Shown: positions 34,280 to 47,386 of the stretch, in pieces | Numbering within the stretch: position 1 is the first letter of the stretch | Layout of the letters: each line of letters starts with the position of its first letter | Assembly (NCBI GenBank): GCA_032871835.1 | Contig: CM065296.1 | Location: 116,384,146-116,448,145, forward strand | DNA from: Dipteronia dyeriana | Taxonomy: Eukaryota > Streptophyta > Magnoliopsida > Sapindales > Sapindaceae | Reading direction: 5' to 3' | Length of the DNA stretch: 64,000 bases | Made by a program: the position numbers and the translations under genes | Notes under the pieces: generated by a model | Database searches by the model: none | Seen by the model: only the letters and a program-made list of their open reading frames with translations | Told to the model about the DNA's origin: nothing

Positions 34280-37200
34280 CTAAGGGTCCGAATATATGAT
34301 TTCGGCTCGGGTTGAGGCTCGTCGGAATCTCAACAATTCTTTCATCAAATCCCATCCTCCATCAACAGAGGCAGGTTTAACAGTCACCCTTTCAAGCACA
34401 GGTGAGTTTGAAAGCAGAAAGTTAATGAAGTCCAGTTCGGATCTTATACCAGAGATGCCTGCTATTTTCACTACTCGCAGTTGGGGAAACATGGAGCTCC
34501 AATGATCACCAATCCAAAAGTCGGTCAGAGTACCCGTGCACGTCTCCTCTGGTCGAGCCTACATGCAATACAAAATATTAGCCAGAATCAGGAATTCACT
34601 ATAATGGCCACTAATTTGGATGAATTAATGATGCCAATCCACGCAACTTCAAAAAAAAAAAAAAAACGAAATAATCTAACCAGCATTTCTAGTTCTTGAA
34701 GATTAGGACAACTTCTTAGGAGGCACAAAACAGCTAAACTCTCCTTCGAATCATTAAAATTTATGCGTATGGAAACGTAATTCAGATCAGCACATGGTCT
34801 CGGCAACCTGCTTGGAACATTGCCAATAGCCAAATACTGGAACAAACAGAAGACATGGAACCAAGAATAAAATTAAAATATTAGATAAATATACTAAAGG
34901 AATCTATGACTCTAAACAGCTGCAGTAAACTTTACAAAACATTTCGAAACAAGAGTAGGTCGTATAATGACTTGAGGATTACTACCTTCAAAAAATAACT
35001 TTGAATCTCGAGCCTTCGAATATGAGGAAGATGAATAAAGAACCTGAGCAGTTTACTAGAACTCCCCAGAGCCAATGTTTGATCTTTTTTGACATTTACA
35101 TACAAACCGATAGAAACCAAAGCTAGATTGAAGGTGTTCTCAAAACTAACATCATCAAAAACACCTCCAATATCAAAAAATTGGAGATTTGGAGCATCAA
35201 TGTTAAGATGGGAGAAACCATCAAAGTTCATTATCGTCAACCTCTCAAGCATTGGGCAGGTTGAAATTAAATTTTCAAAAACATTCTGAGCCAGGGTAAT
35301 GTGCTGTAGATCAAGGCTCTTCAAATTCCTGAAGCCTTTGAAGGTTGTTGGAGGTTTTAGCAAACAATTAAATAGCTCCAAGTGGATCAACTCTCGGCAA
35401 CAGAATAAACTAGAAGGCACCTTGTACCTCTGCCCCTTCCAAATCTCAAGTACAAATTCTTTGATAGAGCTTCTTGAAATATGGAGTATCCACCGATCAA
35501 TGTCAGTGACACCAAGAAGATCTTGGTGAGAGAGTTTAAACTTGAATATTGGCCCATTGTGAAGTATGAGGACATGATCAACAACATTAACAAGCTTATT
35601 CCTAACAAGAATCTGATCTTGGGAAGAGACTGAGACACACAGATTATCAAACACAAGATGCGGAATTGTAGCCCATTTGTACCTCCATTTTCTTGATAAA
35701 ATACTAGTTCTCACTGCATCTTTAATTGGCAACTGTGACAATATTTGGTCAATGACATGTGCTGGTAAGTTACTGAGTTTATCTTGCTCAGTCTCTATTT
35801 TGCAAGGTAACTTGGGTGGTTCTCTATGTTTCTGAAATATTCAAGTGCAAAAAAAACATAAATCAAATATAGAGATATGGGGATCCCAGGGCACTTATCG
35901 TGTCAATATAAAAAAGAAAAAAGGTCAAAATGAGAAATTGATTACAACAATCAGGCTGATCCAGGTCAAGTATCACATGTCTACCAGAGAGAGAGAGAGC
36001 ATAACTATTACACGCAAGTGTGCATTAGAGAGACAGAGGAGGGATTTTTTTTTAATGGATTACATTTCAATTTCTCAATGAAGTACTAAAAAGTTTAATC
36101 CACCAAATCCTTCTGTTTATCAATTCCATCACAAATCTTAAACCACAATAGTAAGGAATTATTACTTGCATATGGCACTTCTATGGCACACACTACTACG
36201 TCTCAAGCAGGCAAGATTGCAAAGAACAATATATACAAAAGAAGCTTCAAACACTAGAATACTAGATATGACCGAGTTAATAAACCCATGTCCTCAAATA
36301 TTCACTTCATTGAGTTTGGTAAACTAAAAAATTTGGACTTCTTTCAAAGCAAAATAGCGTTTAAGTAATCATTGATTAAAATGCATGGAAACAGGAGGAT
36401 GATCAAAGTAAGGTCTCCAAATTTTTGGTAGCTGCCAAGTACCATTGCTAACTAGCAGTAGTGGCATCAGCAACCCACTTGGATTGAAAAGGCTTCTAGG
36501 TAGCATTCTCACTGCATCAACTGACAAAATGGTTTGAGCCAAAGATAATACTAACTTAACAGTAGTCTTCAAATCGAAGCTTACTCACCTAATGACTAAT
36601 GTAAATTCTTCAGTAAAATTTCCAACAGTAGACAAAGATTAAAATTGCTAAATGCTAATATTATACTTTATGAAGCTGCAAGCCTGCAATCCTGAAAGGA
36701 CACAAAATGTCAACTTCCCCCATTTGTTGAGGAGGAATGTTCTGTTGTGAAACATGCAGAACAGAGAGGTTCTAATAGACCAGCCATTCATCGAGTAAGT
36801 TGGAGAACTAATTACCTTATTATATAACCCTTTATCATGTGCAAAATACATACTCTGCAGCAGATGATATGTTACTAATGACCATAAAATTCAAAAGATT
36901 AACCTAATAGGGCAGGATATAAAAAGTAGCAATAAACTGTTAACACCACATTTTAGCGTATGACCTGGACAAACTACTTAAGAGACCTGATCTTATCAAG
37001 TAAGAATCGAGTCTATAAACACGCCTATGCGCTTCCATATCTATAAGAGTTTTTCATAAAAATATAAATATGTTTTATGATTCTTTGTGATTTCTGCCAA
37101 TTCATGCATTTGCTTCTCTTCTTTTATTACTTCTTTGTTTGTTTTTGTTGACCTTCTATTTCTCTTGATTTCATGCACTTCATCACTCATTTACTCAAAA

Positions 37201-37986
37201 GTCACAACCAGCTCTTCATCTCTTGTCCCAGAACCTTCACAGCCCTAATTCTTTAAACCTTAACTTGTTTCTCTATCAAATTTACCACAATAAAATTTGT
37301 ATCTAAAGCGGATCCTTTTACCCTTCCTTTGCATGTTTAGACCTCATATCCCTAATTAGCCATAGACCATAAATAAGTAAGGTAGACAGTTTACTAAATA
37401 GAGCATAAGCCCCTGAACATGAAACATGCCAAGGACCTCCATATTATATAGAGCAGAAAAAAGGTCATGATCCCGACTTATGAATGAGTCTAAAATCTCA
37501 GATGAACACAATCAGGCAAAAAAAACATTTAAATGCAAAAGGCAATCCCATAGGCCATAGTAATCACTCAAGAATTAAATGGAAAACACTGTAGGGAATC
37601 TAAATTATATATCCTTCAGAAAGCTAATTTCCATACATTAACCAACAAAAATTTGTGAACTTTATAAACTTGACATTGTTATTCTCTACTTATGTTTCTC
37701 GACTTTCAAGAATGTCATTCAACATGGAGTTTCAGAATATACTAAAGTGTTTCAGGTGGAAAGCAGAAACTTTAAGCAACCCTATAGTACTGGTTACAAA
37801 GGTCCTCATTCCTAATTACCCCTCTTTTCTTTTTCCCACGACGGAGTCTCTGCAACCACTCGCACACACATAATGCCACATCGTATAGGAACTATCTTAA
37901 AACAACAATAAAGCCTCAGTTACTAACGAAAAACGGAAAAAGCGATTACACTATGTGCTTGCAATGCAATCAGACTTACTTACCAT
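34280..37986 (-). CDS. F-box/FBD/LRR protein (At1g13570-like)
   Basis: Coding exons: 37,984-37,986 (ATG only), 34,986-35,831, 34,681-34,836 and 34,280-34,558. They give 427 aa, near the ~416 aa of At1g13570. After MKHREPP the F-box (about residues 18-60) reads LSNLPAHVIDQILSQLP, then RTSILSRKWRYKW. Leucine-rich segments (LIHLELFNCLLKPP, NLKSLDLQHITL, MLERLTIMNFDGF) and a C-terminal FBD-like end (ITLLK-like NSPVLERVTVKP) follow. F-box proteins recruit substrates to SCF ubiquitin ligases; the substrate is unknown. The start rests on a strong donor ATG/GTAAGT at 37,984 and an acceptor at 35,832 that keep the frame; no other in-frame ATG precedes the F-box in exon 2. Non-coding leader exons are predicted at 37,987-38,100 and from 38,407 to about 38,500. 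Confidence 0.82.
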
Positions 37987-38100
37987 ATTACTAAAATGAT
38001 CAGCTTATCTGGAAATCTGAGCTGTAGCAATGCAATTTTTTTCTCTCAGCAAGATTACGAAGCCATTAAATTTGTTTCGACGGAGTGAACAGGCCAACAT

Positions 38101-38406
38101 CTGATTCAAAAAAAAAACAAAAATCAATAGTCATCAACCACAATCTCAAAAAGAGATCTCGACATTACAAGTATTAAAGCTGAGTCTGAGATTTTCAAAC
38201 ACGATAAATGGACTAACCCCTGATTTATTGAAGAACAATCCGCGAAAACCGACAGTAAAATTCAAGTGTCGGTAACATAAATCTAAGACAATTAAGTACC
38301 TGATTATTAACATGCTCTGGTTATTCAAAATCGACGCAATGCCCAACAAATTGCAGATTCTTAATCGAAAAAAGAAAAGAGAAAAAATCGAAAGCGGATC
38401 CTTTAC
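38101..38406 (-). other. Predicted 5' UTR intron of the F-box/FBD gene
   Basis: Donor TTCTG/GTAAAG at 38,407/38,406 and acceptor TGAATCAG at 38,101-38,108 bracket this stretch on the minus strand. Frames inside it look random. Confidence 0.5.
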
Positions 38407-39109
38407 CAGAAGAAGTGGCCAAAATGAGAAGCACGGATGGAGAAGGAAGCTTGAGTGGGCTCCACAGTGTTTGCATACCCACAAGGATTCTACTACTTCA
38501 CATAGAAGAAAAGGTCAGCAAATTGCCAGAATTGAAAAATTAAGCTCGTAAGACACCGATTCTTACGATTCGAACCCGGCGTGGCTTTTCGATTGTCTTC
38601 GCGTTCGGACTTGCGGTGTTACTATTTATTGGTATGTATTTTGTTTTGGGCAAATTTCATATATTACATCTCAATTTCACTTAATTGTAGTTAAGTGGAC
38701 CTTTTTGCTTAACCTTGCACAAACCCTCGGCTAAAACTTCTAACGAGAGAACTAATACCGAGAGTAATACTAGATATGACGCCTGTTCCGGTTTCGAAAA
38801 CAGCGGTTCCAACGGTTTGCTTCTATTTTTTTCCTTTCTTGTTTAATAAAAAAAAATATGTAAAATTGTAAATGCATTTTATTATGTCATCTGGAAAAAA
38901 AAAAAACTAAAAATATGGAAAATTAGTCTTGCATGTATTTTTTACCGCGATTAAGTTGCATAAGTATCCTCTTGAGGTTTAGACTTTAGGGGAATCAAAT
39001 GTCACGTATTTCTCTTACCTTTTTATTGTAGGGTTGGTGATGACGTGGGGTCGTTGACTAAACGTTGTTATGATAATCCGTTCCACTTCCAGCGTCAGGT
39101 TGGTCATCT

Positions 39110-41281
39110 TTGAAGAAATCTAAGGGTTCCCTTTAATCGATTTCTTGTTGTCTATTTTGTGTCTTCGTCCAATCATCATCACAGTCTTGTATCTGAATTT
39201 ATTTCGGACTTAAAAGTGAACGTCTAGAGTCCAAAATATTCTCACTGGCGCTGAACTGTTGTTCCACCATCACCGTAAAAACTGGTGTTTAAAGAATTTG
39301 TGTGGTTGTCATAGTCAAGATTATAAAGTATCTTTCATGCTCATTCCATCAGTGTAGGATATCGAAATTTTTATCTTCAATGTCTTCTATAAACTCAAAA
39401 GAGATACCTAGATAAGATTCAAGCTCGGAATACATGTTAGAGCTTTATGAAAAAGAACCTCGTAATTTTTTGGTTTTTTTAGATAACAAGTTAGACCCTA
39501 AACTCATAAATCAGGAGGATGATAGGGAATGAGATACATTTTGAGTTTATGGAACATCTATGTTCGGTGATGGATCGTAAACTCTAAGGTATTCATTATA
39601 TAACTCATACAATAATACCTTAATTCTAGCACAACACTTATCAACATTATACTCTATTTTTAAACCTTGATCGTAATAAGTAGATAGATAATTAGACAAA
39701 CTTTTTAATCTACAACGTGGATCAAAACACATTACAATCAAATAAATATTTGGAAACTCCTTATAATATTATAACCATTTAGCCTTCATAACAGTAACGG
39801 ACTCCAACAATTGTGGGTCAGTTTCACAATGAGCTAAGACACCAGTAATATTAAGACTCTTAATAATAAATAAATTAGTTGTAAGATAATAAACATCATA
39901 TAAATTGTTAGTAGCAGTATTGAAGACTTTTAACAAACCGTAAACATTGTTACAAACATCTCAATGAATTTGATAAAGATTAATGTGAATATTATGATAT
40001 CGATTAAAACTAACTAATAAATCTATATAATCATAACTTCTAACAATCAATTTATAAATATAATTTCAACGCGTTGGAACATCACAAGGAAATCTAACGA
40101 TACACCTACCGTTTGTTTACAATATGTTGCACATGTTTTTATTGCAGAATGATGTCTCTACAAATAATAGATGTCATCTTTAATATGTTGAATAATATGT
40201 TGAAGAGTTTCTAATCCTTTTCGAACACATAAATTTAAAACATGGCACACATATCATTGATGAAAAAAATTACTATCGAGATAAGGTTTACATAACTCAA
40301 TTAAAGCATGAATAACAATGGTATTGTTAGAAGCATTATCAAAACCAATTTGTAAAAATTTTGTTTTCAATTTTATACCCTGTAAATATGCCTAAAAGTA
40401 TTAGCAGCAGTGTGTGCCTCATTAAAAACTCTTAATGCAAGAAGTTTTTTTTGGATAGTCTATGCATTATCCATATAATGGCAAGTGACATCCAAGTATG
40501 AATACATTCTCCAATGGTCACTCCTTATGTCAACATTTACTGAAACACAACCATTATATTTTTAAAAATATTTTCCAACTTTCTTTTTTTTTCTATCATA
40601 AATTTTTTCAAGTGTTTCTGTGAGCGTGACTCTTTGAACATGACATGCAACGGGATTTAATGCTCGTTGACAATAATTAATAAAACAAACATTTTCACCA
40701 AAAACTAAATGATAAGTGTTATGTTGCAACCATTGTAGCTAATTATTCTCTATTGTTTTAATCACTATATTTAAATAATTGTTGATTAGGGGTTGTGTAC
40801 CTGGAAATTTAGGCTTGTGAACTTGATTTAGCATGTGCTTCTGGATGATTGTTCAGTATATGCTTCTGATATGTGTCATATCCTTCAGATGTGTGTCACT
40901 TAAATACTTTTTTGCAGTAATTGCAAACCACTACAATGGTTCCATCTTCTTGAGCAACTTTCTTCATATGAAGTGCAAAGAGATCATATTTGACTTGCTT
41001 CAGTAACTTCTCTTCTGAATGTGGATGAAATTCAAAATCTGAAAGGTGATCAGGCATGTTTTCTGATTGGCTTGTGGAATTGGGTCCATCGGGATTGGGT
41101 TCATAAATTATTAGAGGGGGGTGAGATTGAGGAGGGTTTAGGCCTAGAGGTCTTTAGTATAGACTTGACGTTACAGATACTCGTGATAGACCATGTCATC
41201 AGAACCGAGATCATTCACCATATGACCCTTACCTTTCATCGAAATTGAACGGCTAGGACTGCCACAAATTCCACTTGCCAT
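39110..41281 (-). pseudogene. RICESLEEPER-type hAT transposase, multiply broken
   Basis: Reading the minus strand across stops and frameshifts recovers domain order. MASGICGSPSRS starts at 41,281. A BED-type zinc finger (CNYCKKVFK, then a histidine pair in KHILNNHPE) lies near 40,840-40,950. The catalytic region includes C-AHVLNLCV-like sequence at about 40,200-40,260 and LDFPCDVPTRWN-like sequence near 40,075. MCFDPRCRLKSL follows at about 39,690-39,735. The hATC dimerisation domain has SELESYLGISFEF and FDILHWWNEHERYF-like pieces (with a stop) near 39,310-39,430, and an SRRSLLSPK segment near 39,220. Many in-frame stops mean it cannot be active. Confidence 0.85.
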
Positions 41282-41450
41282 TTAAAAAATTGAATTGTAA
41301 AATTTCTTAAACAAAAAATGTTAAAAAATTGATGAAAATAAATGGTTGGAAATCAATTTGGAAGAGAATCGGAAACTTAGTAGTTAGTAATTACAAATAA
41401 AATAAATTTGAAATAAAATAAATTACAAATATATGAAATTGGAAACTTAG

Positions 41451-42515
41451 GGGGTGTTTGGTATCATTCTCGAGAGCTGTTTTTTCATTTTTTGAATAAG
41501 AAAAAAAAAAACACGATCGGCATGCGATTTTCTTTAAAAAAATTGTAAACACTAAATTTTGTTTTTACTAATTAACGTATAAAAAGCCGCATCATTGAAA
41601 ACAACTTATTTTTGTTTTCAAATTTTAATTTTATTTTAAGGAGCCCACACATAAAATGATTGGTTGTATATGGCGAACACATGATATTTTGTTGCTTTAT
41701 GTTTATTTTTATTTTTGAAAAAAATAAATTTTACATTATTAACAGATAATTTAATTTTCTCAACCAAAAAAAAAAGATAATTGAAATGCTATAGACTTAT
41801 CTCTATTTACCCATGACACAATAATAATATTAAATTACATTTTACCTATAATAATAATAATATTATTAGACTCCATCCATCTAAACTTTTCATTTTTTTA
41901 ATATTACAATAATTTATGATTTATGGAGGCTGACAGACTCAAACCCACAACTTATTGGTTTATCTAACTTACAATATGTTGTGGATATATAATTTATCTA
42001 ACTTACAATATGTATTCACTTACCAATTATATTCAGTATTCACCCAACATGTACCCACAACATAGACAACTATTGATTCCAATTGTATATTGTGTTTAGA
42101 GAATTTGAATTAAAAAATATGATTATTGAGTAAGAAGCATAAACAATAATTTCAATTTGGACATGTCTCAAGATAACATGACACAAGAATGAGATCGCAC
42201 TACAATTGTGGAATGACTATAATAATAAATAAACATTAGAATTAAATAAACTTTATTTGTACAGTAATTATCAATATAATTTTATTAGGTGTTATAACAA
42301 ATTTTTTATAATATTAATATTATCTTTGATTGCTATTGTTGAGTACTTACTGCTTTAATATTAAGTATATTACCATACGAGTTTTTAATATGTTCATTCT
42401 CATAATATTGTTTTCAATAATTGCTATCAGACGTTTTTTCAAACTAGAAAAATAAAAAATAAAAAATAAAAACAGGAAACATAAAATAGAAAACGAAAAC
42501 GTTACTGAATAAGCC
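41451..42515. mobile_element. Possible nested non-autonomous element
   Basis: The left end reads GGGGTGTTTGGTATC and the reverse-complemented right end GGCTTATTCAGTAACG, a weak TIR (about 8 of 12 matches). CTTAG flanks both sides (41,446-41,450 and 42,516-42,520). It sits inside the hAT element upstream of the transposase start, and the sequence on its two sides (TAATT-CAAATAAAATAAAT) is similar. No coding capacity. Confidence 0.45.
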
Positions 42516-42928
42516 CTTAGTAATTGCAAATAAAATAAATTGGAAACTTAGTAATTGCTAATAAATGAAATTGGATTGCAAATTAAATACAAATAAAATA
42601 AATTAGAAACTTAGCAATTGTAAATAAATTAAATTGTAAATAAATAAATATTAATAACTTAGTAATCGAGAGGAAATTGGGATGGGGGAAATGAAGGGAG
42701 AGGGGGAGGGGGTATGTATAAAAAAGATAAAAGAAATTTGAAAAGTTGAATGTTGGACTGCCGTTGGAGGCCCAACGGACTGTTGACATCAGCAGACCAT
42801 TGGGCCTCCAACGGTTCAGCCCTTTAAAAAAACAGAACTGATAAATTCCTGTAAAATGAGAACGGGAATCGGAACAGAAACTTCTCCAGTACCGATTGGA
42901 ACCGAACCGGCGTCATATCAGTAATGTT

Positions 42929-43903
42929 TGTGCAATTTTGTAATAACATGTTCATCTACCTGCAATTATACCTATAGTCAATGATGTTTGTGCAATTTGT
43001 CAAAACTTTTTTGTGAAACTGACTAACTGAGATACAAGAGTCTGTTAGGAAATACCAAGTTGTACCCTTATTAGTCGCGTGAAGGGTACAGTACAGTACA
43101 ATGGATATTAAAACATGAGTGGATCGGATCGAATATTAGATTCTATAATTCTGTCAATCTTCTGGGTCCATCAAAATATAAGTTTATATCGAGTCAATTT
43201 ATTTCATCTTATATCGATTAATATTGAATTGGTTTTTATAATTTTAAATGATTATATTTTTATTTAAAACATTTAATTGAAAAATTATATTTATGTTATT
43301 GTTTGAAATTTATGTTCAATGTTTATAATTTATTAGGCTTTTACTTTAATCATTAGTTTGTTAATTTTATTTATCCTATGGTATGAAATAATAATTTGAT
43401 TTTCTTTTTAATTTTATTTTAGGAATGTTTTAACTTTTGTATTTTTTGTATTTTTTGAAATATTTAACTTTTGTATTTTAATAATGTTTTCATACGAATC
43501 TGATTGGATTGAAGCATTTTGATATTAGATATGATTGGATATATTTGTAATTGAATCAGCTATCAAATTGGATTAGATTCTACTATACGATTGTATCAAA
43601 CGGATTGTATTTTTTTTAGCCAATCAGAACAGATATTTAATCATGATAAATCCGATTTATATCGCATTTAACCCAACCCAGATAGTTAGGACTACGGGCA
43701 GTCTGCTACTCTTATAAGTTATAACATGGGATGTCTCTTCGAATTTGTTTTTCCATCACCAATGATGAAGATGTGTACAAACCATTCAACAAAAAATAAA
43801 AATTGTTTATTAACATTGGTTTGATAGAATAAACATGCATAAAATAGATCGAGTAGAGTAAATATATGTAAAGGTTGTTTTTGAATCCCGTCATACGCAT
43901 CTT

Positions 43904-43943
<40 letters not shown>

Positions 43944-45238
43944 GAGTTTTCTAACAATTGAAATAACTTTAACAAAAAGTTTTATTACTCATATCTAAAT
44001 AATCCATGTGCCTATATGTACTTCCTCATTTGTTAGTTGTGTGAATTGTGAAAGGATAGAAATATGAAAAAAGTTGCTAATTTCACTAGAAATATTATTC
44101 TTCAAACATGTTATTTGAAATGAACAAACCTACCCAAATAATTCCACAACCACAAGGAACCCGTTTGTTTTTGAATTCATTTGGATGTTCTTTCACGTAA
44201 GAAGACGACACGTATACAGATTTGGTAACTTGTGATTAACGTTGTAACAAGAGTCAATAGTGAACTGAATAGAGAAAAAATGCGAATATGCTTGCAATTT
44301 CCTCCTTGTATACTTCTCATATTTGGTAAGCATACAAAAATATTAATCAAAGATTCTTTCACGTCCCTTATCGAGTCCCACTTTTGCCATCTAAATTGTA
44401 AAGTGTGCGGAGATTTCTCCCTGTTGGTTTTACCAAAATTTTGACGTATGTTGACGGTCGAAGGTCGTACAGTCATCTGAACCATAGGAGCTGGAATTTC
44501 GCTTTGCATGGTGTACGTGGACGATATGGATATATGATCTTATTACATTATATAGTGTACAAGTTGTTTTCGAAGTGGTAGATTTATCAGGTTAGAGAGA
44601 TAGAGTTCGATGGATCGATTCAAGAAAAGTTGGTTGTGGAAATTATATGTTTGTGGCTGGCTTTTTTGTACGGGTATATACTATATATATATATATATAT
44701 AGTATATATATATATATGTGTGTGTGGTCATTGTCAACTTTGATTTAACTTCTTTTGTATAGTCAATCAAGCCCGACCTAACTCGTTGAGAAAACTGGTG
44801 ATCAATATAATGGATACACAAAACACAATTACACATATTATTGCATATACGAAGATTATATACTTTGACTTTTTAAATATAATTTCCACATCTTCACCGC
44901 CAAAAGGCCAAATTTCTGCTTATATAAGTTGTAACCTGATCTTATTTAATTATAAAGTCAAAAGTCAAGCTGTCTGCCTATCTATGATATTTTTCTATCT
45001 CTACCTCCCTCTCAAAAGATTTTATTATCAGTTGTTGTCCAATCAATAATATTTTGCGTTTGCATGGTCTTTACAACTTTTGGCGATATGGGGAATTTCA
45101 ATGGAGTTTTTGCTGGTAAAAGGTACGGTATACATATACATAATTTCTTTAAAGTTTTTTTTGGGTTCAAGTTGCGATAATTATATATGTAAAAAGATTG
45201 AAATGGGTTGTGAAATAATTTGCAGAAGAGGATTCAAG
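42929..45238. other. Intergenic DNA upstream of the 5PTase gene
   Basis: TA microsatellites at about 43,908-43,940 and 44,682-44,716. No gene seen. The 5PTase promoter and a possible leader exon (donor AAAAG/GTACGG near 45,123, acceptor TTTGCAG at 45,219-45,225) lie at the right end. Confidence 0.5.
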
Positions 45239-47386
45239 ATGAAGAGTAGTGATCAACAAATGGAGTCCATCCACCACCAATTCATTCGTAGTAGCAGTAG
45301 TAGTCATCATGGAGGAATAAAGACTGTAGAGGCTGATAATCACTGCAGTTTTTCAAGAAATTCTGACCTCTGCATTTTCACGGTGACTTGGAACATGAAT
45401 GGACAAGTGTGTTATGAAGATTTGGTAGGGATGATTGGGAGCAACCGCGAATTTGATCTACTAGTTGTTGGTCTGCAAGAGGTGCCTCGAGACGACATTG
45501 CACCGTTGTTGCAAACGGCTCTCGCCGAAACACATGTGTAAGTCAACTTTCTCGAGGAACCTGGCTGGTGGCCTAACACAACAACAATATTCCCCACCAA
45601 ATTTATTAATTACAATCATCTATAGTATAATTATTTTTAAAATTAGAATTGATTTCATATTTTCATATATATACCTATATAATTATTACTTTTCTAAAAT
45701 ATTTTTATTCATTATTAATCATCTATTAATAAAACATTATCGCATGAAGCCTCTTCACGAAAGCCACCATGCAATCTCTGCAATTATATTTGTTTGGGCC
45801 GAAGAAGTCAGAGTTTTTCATCAAAGGTATGTAAGCTGGTCTTCTTCTGTGTACATGCATGGAAAAGTGAAAATATATACATTTTTAATTAAAAGCCTGA
45901 GATCATTGTTCCAATTAGTTATAATTTATTTTCCTTTGGATTTTTTTTTTTTTTTGTGTGTGTGTGTTTGTAGAGTTAAAGGTGGACAAGTATTCTGTTG
46001 GGGGCTTTGGAGGTTTAATTAGGAGAAAAAAAGGGGCTGTGGCAATCCGAATCAATTACAAAGGAATCAGGATGGTCTACATCTCTTGCCATCTCTCCGG
46101 TGAGCTCACTTTTGGATTATTATTTTTTTAATTTTGGATGGACCGGCTCAAATCATCGTCACTAAAAACACGTATATGTTTATATAAAAAGCGAGACTTA
46201 AATCTTTTCGAGTTTCCCATCAACTTGAGAGTTGAGATAAAGAAATAGGTGTATAATCAACTCATCTTCTAAGTGTTGTGTATAGATTTATTTGAAATTG
46301 CTATACACTAATTCATATTTTAACCAATACTTTAAACATACGTTTTTTTTAAAAAAAAAAAAATTGATTGAACCATAGATTTGTGAAGATGAAACACTAT
46401 CATTTAATTTAAATCTCATGGTACAAAATAAAACATACGAGAAATATTTTCGCATGTGATGATCATTATATATCGATTTGTGAACCTTTCTTATCAACAA
46501 AGATTTTCTTGTTATAAAAGTCAAAACCCCATTTATGCCGCTGCCTCATTAGACAAATACTAGGCCGAATTCGAAAAGGAAAAGGCCCATTACAAAAGGG
46601 CCTAAACCGCAGCCCAAATTCAGGTCTCAAATGAAATTTGTTTAAACTGATCAACAATAACCATGAGTACATCACTATTTTCCCTAAACATTACACAACA
46701 TTCATTGCATTATCTACTCATCACTTTGTAGTTCAACTTGTAAATTTCTTTTGCAGCACATGCTCGAAATGTGGAAGAGAGAAACTCACAGTGCAGGCAC
46801 ATATCACACACTCTTTTCTCCAAAAATGTGAACCCATATGCGAGACCAGCCCAAATAACAGTTTGGTTGGGAGATCTCAACTACCGTATACAGGGGATCC
46901 CAACACACCCTGCCAGAAACCTCATACAAAAAGATCTTCAAAGAGTAAGTCATCTTTATATTGAACAATCAATAAAATTTTATCAAATTGAACTCACTTA
47001 TGTCGATATCTGTGCAGCTACTAACCAGCAAAGATCAACTCTTACGAGAGGCCGAAAAAGGAGAAATCTTCGATGGATACTGTGAAGGGTCACTCACATT
47101 TAAACCAACATATAAATATAATATTGGAAGTAGCAACTACGATACAAGTTACAAGGTGTGTGCCCAGTTACATTGATTCCGTATAGTTTTTGTTAGTTAA
47201 CATGTATGCATTAATGTTCCATTTTATTATCAGGTACGAGTTCCATCATGGACCGATAGGATTTTATTCAAGATAGAAGACCCTGGTAAAATCAATGCGA
47301 GTTTACGTTGTTACGATTCAATTGATGCTATTTATAGTTCTGATCATAAGCCAGTGAAAGCTCACCTCTGCTTGGTAGTTAATTAA
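45239..47386 (+). CDS. Inositol polyphosphate 5-phosphatase 11-like
   Basis: Six exons: 45,239-45,537; 45,750-45,826; 45,974-46,099; 46,757-46,944; 47,018-47,155; 47,234-47,386. They give 326 aa, about the size of Arabidopsis 5PTase11. The enzyme removes the 5-phosphate from phosphoinositides. The exonuclease/endonuclease/phosphatase-type core is intact: TWNMNG (50-54), VVGLQEVP with metal-binding Glu81, SCHLSAHARN, WLGDLNYR (204-211), PSWTDRIL (280-287) and SDHKPV (312-317). Exon 2 has a poor upstream tract (GCATGAAG acceptor), but its product (KATMQSLQLYLFGP) fits the family well. The start at 45,239 follows a plausible acceptor; an upstream in-frame ATG at 45,203 would add 12 residues if that intron is not used. 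Confidence 0.92.

Larger units (their letters stand above)
38772..42920. mobile_element. Degenerate hAT transposon with recognisable ends
   Basis: The left end reads AGATATGACGCCTGTTCCGG and the reverse-complemented right end TGATATGACGCCGGTTCGG. The flanks GTAATACT (38,764-38,771) and GTAATGTT (42,921-42,928) agree at 6 of 8, suiting a worn 8-bp hAT target duplication. The edges could shift because part of the flanks is also inversely similar. The 4.15 kb interior carries minus-strand remnants of a BED/hATC transposase (39,110-41,281). A perfect 15-bp inverted repeat (42,761-42,775 / 42,800-42,814) lies near the right end, and CGGTTCC-like motifs recur near both ends. Confidence 0.75.

Noticed and set aside
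36369..36572. Minus-strand 67-codon frame in the long first intron of the F-box/FBD gene
   Set aside because: No family is recognised and no flanking splice sites keep the frame; probably chance.
38555..38585. Possible tRNA T-arm (GGGTTCGAATC on minus)
   Set aside because: The stem next to the T-loop does not pair (CCGGG against CGTAA) and no acceptor or D-arm fits.
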